A program made the position numbers and the translations under genes. From Pseudognaphalium luteoalbum (lineage: Eukaryota; Streptophyta; Magnoliopsida; Asterales; Asteraceae), in contig OY730197.1 in assembly GCA_963422505.1 (NCBI GenBank), positions 92,389,178 to 92,453,177 of the forward strand: a DNA stretch of 64,000 nt, given 5' to 3'. Positions 59,846 through 64,000 of the stretch are shown piece by piece (the stretch's first letter is position 1; every line of letters starts with the position of its first letter). A model generated the notes under the pieces. It searched no databases, was not told the DNA's origin, and saw only the letters and a program-made list of their open reading frames with translations.

Positions 59846-60740
59846 CTGATCGTATTTTTAACTTTAAAAACGCATTTTTAAGTCAATTTTTGGACATAAT
59901 AAGTTGATAAAACACTAAAGCATGGTATATTAAGTATTACAAACACGAAATATCAAAGAAAATAGCAAAATCTAAAAGTTTGCGGGATTGTCGGGTTCTT
60001 ACAAGGTTATCGCATGAGGAATCCGAAAAGATGGTTGCGTAGCTTTCGTCGTGGTGATCGTTTTTCTCTAAATGAGCTCGGTGATTTATTGCGTTTTTGT
60101 GGTTGTATTTGTGTGATTTGTTGTATGTTTTTAGAGAGAGATTTGAGAGAGAATAGAGGTAGAGAGAGAGTGAAATGAAAATGAAGGTGGAAGTGGGGTG
60201 GGGTGGGCCGGTTTGGTGGTTCCAAAAGGAGAGGGGACTTTGTCCCTAATTTGCGGTATTTGACCCGTGTTTGTTTACCTGATCGTTAAATGTTCAAATA
60301 TTTTAATTTGGTAACTTTTTAAATACGTATTCGAATCTATTTTTAGATGAGATATTTTATAAAGATATTTCAGTTAAGTTATACAAATTTAAAAATTTAT
60401 TCTGTTTTGTTTTGTCAGAGATGTTTCGAGTTGTTTTCAGTTTGCAAAATACTTTGTAAATATTATCGACATAATATTTAAGAGTTAATAACGTTATTTA
60501 ATAATTTCGTTTTATTAGATAATTTTGTTCACCAACTGTCGTATATTTTTGTCGCGTTTGTTGCTATTGTTTTGTACGTATTTACAATTTACTACGAAAT
60601 GTAATACTACGCGTATTAACTAGTTGGGCTTTGCTAGACTTACCTCTAAAATGTGTTGTGAATTCACTCAAGTAGGGAATTAGCCTAATAATACAAGTGT
60701 TTAGCGTATGTAATCGTGTTTAAATTTGCGGGGTGTCACA

Positions 60741-61225
60741 CCTTTATTTTTTATGCAAATATGGAACTTAACAGTAAGCCGCTGCATGCCAAGTCTTGAA
60801 TCTTGAATCACCTATTATACATCACATTTAGTAATTAACTACCATCAAAAGTATTAATCATAATTATCAATCTATCACCCATTGGATTGACCAAGTTTAA
60901 CTTTTGGTTAAACTATACATAACTTTTCTTTTCATAATCATCTGATCCAATTACTTGATCACTTTTACTACTACTTGTAGCTATAACGATTCAAGTGATT
61001 AGCTATTCAAATTCCTACTTACATTCTTGCTTTACATCTTTTTCATAATAAAGTATCACTTTAAACACAACCTCATATACATATCTTAACATATATATAA
61101 TGAAAACATAATGCCTTTCTCATGGTGACACATCACCAATTTTTTTCTTTTTCATTTTTTTTATATCAAACTTATTATTATTATTATTATTATTGTTATA
61201 TTATTATTATTATTATTAAATAATA
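60741..61225. other. AT-rich intergenic sequence
   Basis: No gene is seen. A (TTA)n run at about 61169-61218 lies just before the Stowaway element. Confidence 0.5.
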
Positions 61226-61440
61226 CTCCATCCGTCCCAATATTATAGTCCATATTTCTATTTTCGGACGTCCAATATTAATTTTCGCCTTACAAAATAG
61301 ATAGTGAAATTTGATCGTGATTACGATATTATCCTTAATTGAATTTATTATTACACACTTTTCACAAAGTAGTAATTAGTTAAATAAGGGTAAAACTGCG
61401 TATTTTTTGTCGGGGAATAATAATTTTGGGAAGGAGGGAG
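61226..61440. mobile_element. Stowaway (Tc1/mariner-type) MITE, 215 bp
   Basis: Starts CTCCATCCGTCCCAATATTA and ends TTTGGGAAGGAGGGAG, with TA on both sides (61224-61225 and 61441-61442). The CTCCNTCCGTCCC ends and TA duplication are diagnostic for Stowaway MITEs. Non-coding. Confidence 0.9.
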
Positions 61441-61586
61441 TAACTAACATCTTCAAATTATTTTTTTTACTTTCGATTCATCTACATCTTTATATTTTAA
61501 TCAAACAATTTCATTGTCATATTCTATATTTTTGCGAATTACCCCTTAATATCAATTAAGAGCCTACTATGAATAGTAACTTCTTT

Positions 61587-61737
61587 GTTTTTTGTGACAC
61601 ATTAATTTATATATATATTTCGATTATTTATATATTATAATAATATAGTTATAGATACATTTATAAGGGGCTTTGGGATTGTTATGGGCTACATAACTTC
61701 AAATCCTTGTAACTTTTTTGTTTTTTGTGACACATTA

Positions 61738-61777
<40 letters not shown>

Positions 61778-61862
61778 ATTATAAATATATTATAATAATA
61801 TAGTTATAGATACATTAATAAGAGACTTTAGGATTGTTTGGGCTACATAACTTCAAATCTTT
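61587..61862 (+). repeat. 133-bp tandem duplication (2 copies)
   Basis: Both copies start GTTTTTTGTGACACATTAAT (61587 and 61720) and run through ATAATATAGTTATAGATACAT to GGGCTACATAACTTCAAATC. The second copy carries an expanded TA run (about 61739-61775). Confidence 0.85.
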
Positions 61863-62522
61863 AAGATAACATTAATTTTTCTATTATTTTGAAAACTTAT
61901 CTAAACATTTTTGGATTTGTATAAAAGTGAGATAAAAGTATTAAACTTTATATCGTATTTAAATATAAATCATATTTACTATTATTATTTTACCATACTA
62001 TTAGTTACAATAGCTATATCTCATGATCATTATCCCTTGATAATAATTATTAAACTCTTATAAAGTGTAAACGTTTTAAATTTTTGAAAGAAATAATATC
62101 TACATATACATATGTTTATTATTTCCGAAATAAATAATATCTTATATAATTTTTTATTATTTAAGGTTAATTATGAAATCATTGCTATTCGAAAACTTTT
62201 AAGTAATTTATAATTATAAAATATTCGAAAACTTTTAAGTAATTTATAATTATAAAAGAGTATGAGCTCATAACTTTTTATGTTAAAGTTAAGATAACCG
62301 AATAAGATTTAACTTTTAAGTTAAAAAAATATTTATTTGTAAAACCCGTCGCAATGCGAGGGCAATAAAATACTTGTTACTATCAAACTTCGTTTAACCT
62401 ACTTTAAAAGTTCTCATATTCAATTTTACCTCTCCACACGTACATATCTTACTTTATATTTCTTATCATACACTTTTATTTTTAAATAATATTTCCTTTT
62501 CTAAAAGAGTTTATTTAACATC

Positions 62523-62524
<2 letters not shown>
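61863..62524. other. AT-rich sequence with a Helitron-like hairpin
   Basis: CCCGTCGCAATGCGAGGG (62344-62361) is a stem-loop like Helitron 3' hairpins, followed by ACTTGT where CTAGT would be expected. It may be a decayed Helitron end on the plus strand. A short direct repeat (ATTCGAAAACTTTTAAGTAA) occurs twice near 62187-62245. No gene is seen. Confidence 0.4.

Positions 62525-62586
<62 letters not shown>
62525..62586. repeat. (AT)n microsatellite
   Basis: About 62 bp of pure AT. Confidence 0.95.
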
Positions 62587-62588
<2 letters not shown>

Positions 62589-63490
62589 ATCACTTTCGTT
62601 TTCACATTCAAAAACTTTTGCAATTATGAGCAAACTTTATTTAACATACATTAAAATTTGATGTTTTCAATTTTAATTATCAATACCTACATATGTTATT
62701 TTACATATGTTGTCAAACGCTTTTACTCTTTCAATCTGAATTTCAACATTTAGAAAATGTTATTTAACTTTCTTCAAATTTTGTTATATTCATTTTACTA
62801 TTTCGCCACGTGTATATTTATTTTGAAATTTATTTTATCAAACATTTTCATATTCTCAATATATATGCCGAAATATAAAAAACTCTCATAGCATCTAAGT
62901 TAGTTACACAATGTATCTAATTTCCTTTTACGTACGAATACTATTTAATTTTTGTAGAGTTCACTTTTTCAAGAAATCCTATTTTCAATGTTAAATGCTT
63001 AAAGGTCAAAAAGTTCAAAAATATAGGAATAGGAATAGGATCCATGAAGAAGAGAAATTTGTGAGAGAAGATAGAGAAGAATTTATGACCCTTAGATTGA
63101 ACAATCAATGGTTCAAAAATATTGATAGTTATTTTATAACTTTTTGAATTTTAGAAGGGCAAAAAGGACATTTGCAATGAATCAATTTTGAAAGTTATAA
63201 CTATCACATAATTTACTACATACGAGCGTTTACAGTTTCCTCGATATAAATAGAATCTTCCCCAATTAAGAGGACTTATTTATTGTTTTTATCTTTTAGT
63301 ATTTTTTGTTTCACAAAATATAATTGTGTACATCATGTATCCATTACGTTCATTTTTTTAATGCAAATTCTTTTAATTTACTTCTTTCAATTAGGATTCA
63401 TTTGTTTTATTTTATACAATAAACAATTTGATAAAAATGAGTATATCTTAAAAAACGGTGAATCACTACTATCCATCATTGATTCGATGA
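62587..63490. other. AT-rich intergenic sequence, no gene seen
   Basis: A plus-strand frame at 63283-63498 has a hydrophobic composition, but it is very AT-rich with no supporting signal. I regard it as chance. Confidence 0.5.
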
Positions 63491-63830
63491 TAAATTAATT
63501 GAAACTTGAAAATGGTGAATCATTATTGAATGATAATTAACTGAATCAATATATTATATAATATATGAACAATGGGAGTACATCAATAAATCAAAATGAT
63601 GAATAACAATTACAAACAACCGAATCATAGTATGATTTTGTGAATCATTGTTGCATAATAATCAACCGAAATTTATGTTATATGAAGAATCGGAGTACAT
63701 CGATAAATCAAAATGGTGAATCACTATTACGAACAACTGAATCATAGTATGATTTTGTGAATCATTGGTAAATACATAACAATTGAATCATATTTACATA
63801 TTTGTGAATCAATATTATAAATTTTGGAAT
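63491..63830 (+). repeat. Degenerate tandem repeat of about 115-120 bp
   Basis: GGGAGTACATCAATAAATC with AATCAAAATGATGAAT, then ACAACCGAATCATAGTATGA and TTTTGTGAATCATTG, appears twice (about 63570-63650 and 63690-63765). Further GAATCAT fragments flank both copies. Non-coding. The window ends in AT-rich DNA after it. Confidence 0.7.
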
Positions 63831-64000
63831 CACATTTTTAAAAATCTGAATTGTTGGGACATGTATGTGTGACAACAGATCTAGCTTGTAATAGTACTAG
63901 TGATAATAGTAATCAAGTTTGTACAATTGATTTGGATTTGTAAATGATATTAGTTTGGTATTAATATTCGTTAAATATATTAGTATGTTAAAGTGTTAGA

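Larger units (their letters stand above)
57980..60740 (-). mobile_element. Solo LTR (minus strand), 2.8 kb, TSD CCTTT
   Basis: On the plus strand it starts TGTAACACCCCCAAAATTCG and ends TTTGCGGGGTGTCACA, with CCTTT at 57975-57979 and 60741-60745. It contains the conserved block around GGGGCTGTGAACTCACCTG (about 59140-59158), two unrelated repeat arrays and a GA-rich leader-complement stretch (about 60130-60180). No coding region. Confidence 0.92.

Noticed and set aside
59415..59907. Open frames rich in Arg, Ser, Phe and Gly on both strands
   Set aside because: They come from the GC-rich CTCGGTTCG array inside a solo LTR; all frames are open together.

Overview
The window looks like intergenic heterochromatin from a large, repeat-rich flowering-plant genome. 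It is AT-rich, microsatellites are common, and the transposon lineages present (Ty3/gypsy Tat and Tekay-like, Helitron, Stowaway and hAT-like MITEs, tRNA-derived SINEs) are plant lineages. A eudicot is likely; I cannot fix the family from sequence alone. I find no host protein-coding gene. By eye about 70% of the window can be assigned to mobile elements, most of them nested.

Layout. 1-1055 is the 3' end of a long LTR. 1056-5874 is AT-rich sequence with three decayed inverted-repeat elements. 5875-16998 is a small Helitron split by a 10.4-kb Tat-lineage LTR retrotransposon (6159-16600, minus strand). That element has a broken gag-pol and, on the opposite strand, a five-exon gene (7296-9859) with its own TATA box and polyadenylation signal. 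17317-18720 has tandem duplications, a long AAT microsatellite and a 186-bp SINE at a Helitron end. 18965-22938 is a composite SINE split by a solo LTR. 24873-34485 is a solo LTR whose edge, with 74 bp of host flank, has been amplified into four tandem copies of about 1885 bp. 35111-41280 has two hAT-like MITEs, one split by a solo LTR, followed by another solo LTR. 42800-43315 is a small Helitron. 44578-55889 is a solo LTR split by an 8.7-kb Tekay-like chromovirus (45085-53794, minus strand). 57980-60740 is another solo LTR, and 61226-61440 is a Stowaway MITE.

Nested boundaries are well supported because most insertions keep target-site duplications (TSDs): TAATT, CTTAT, TTATG, TAAAC, CCTTT, CTAAT, GTATA and an imperfect TCTAT/TTTAT, plus 14- and 15-bp SINE duplications. 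The six complete solo LTRs have related ends and no matching internal region in this window. Several carry two internal arrays of short repeats at equivalent positions, but with a different motif in each LTR.

Both retrotransposons with coding regions are dead as autonomous elements: in-frame stops (mostly TAG), frameshifts and substituted catalytic residues. The antisense gene in the Tat element is the best-preserved coding unit. Together with the boundary-spanning tandem array and the motif-swapping LTR arrays, it is what most deserves follow-up.
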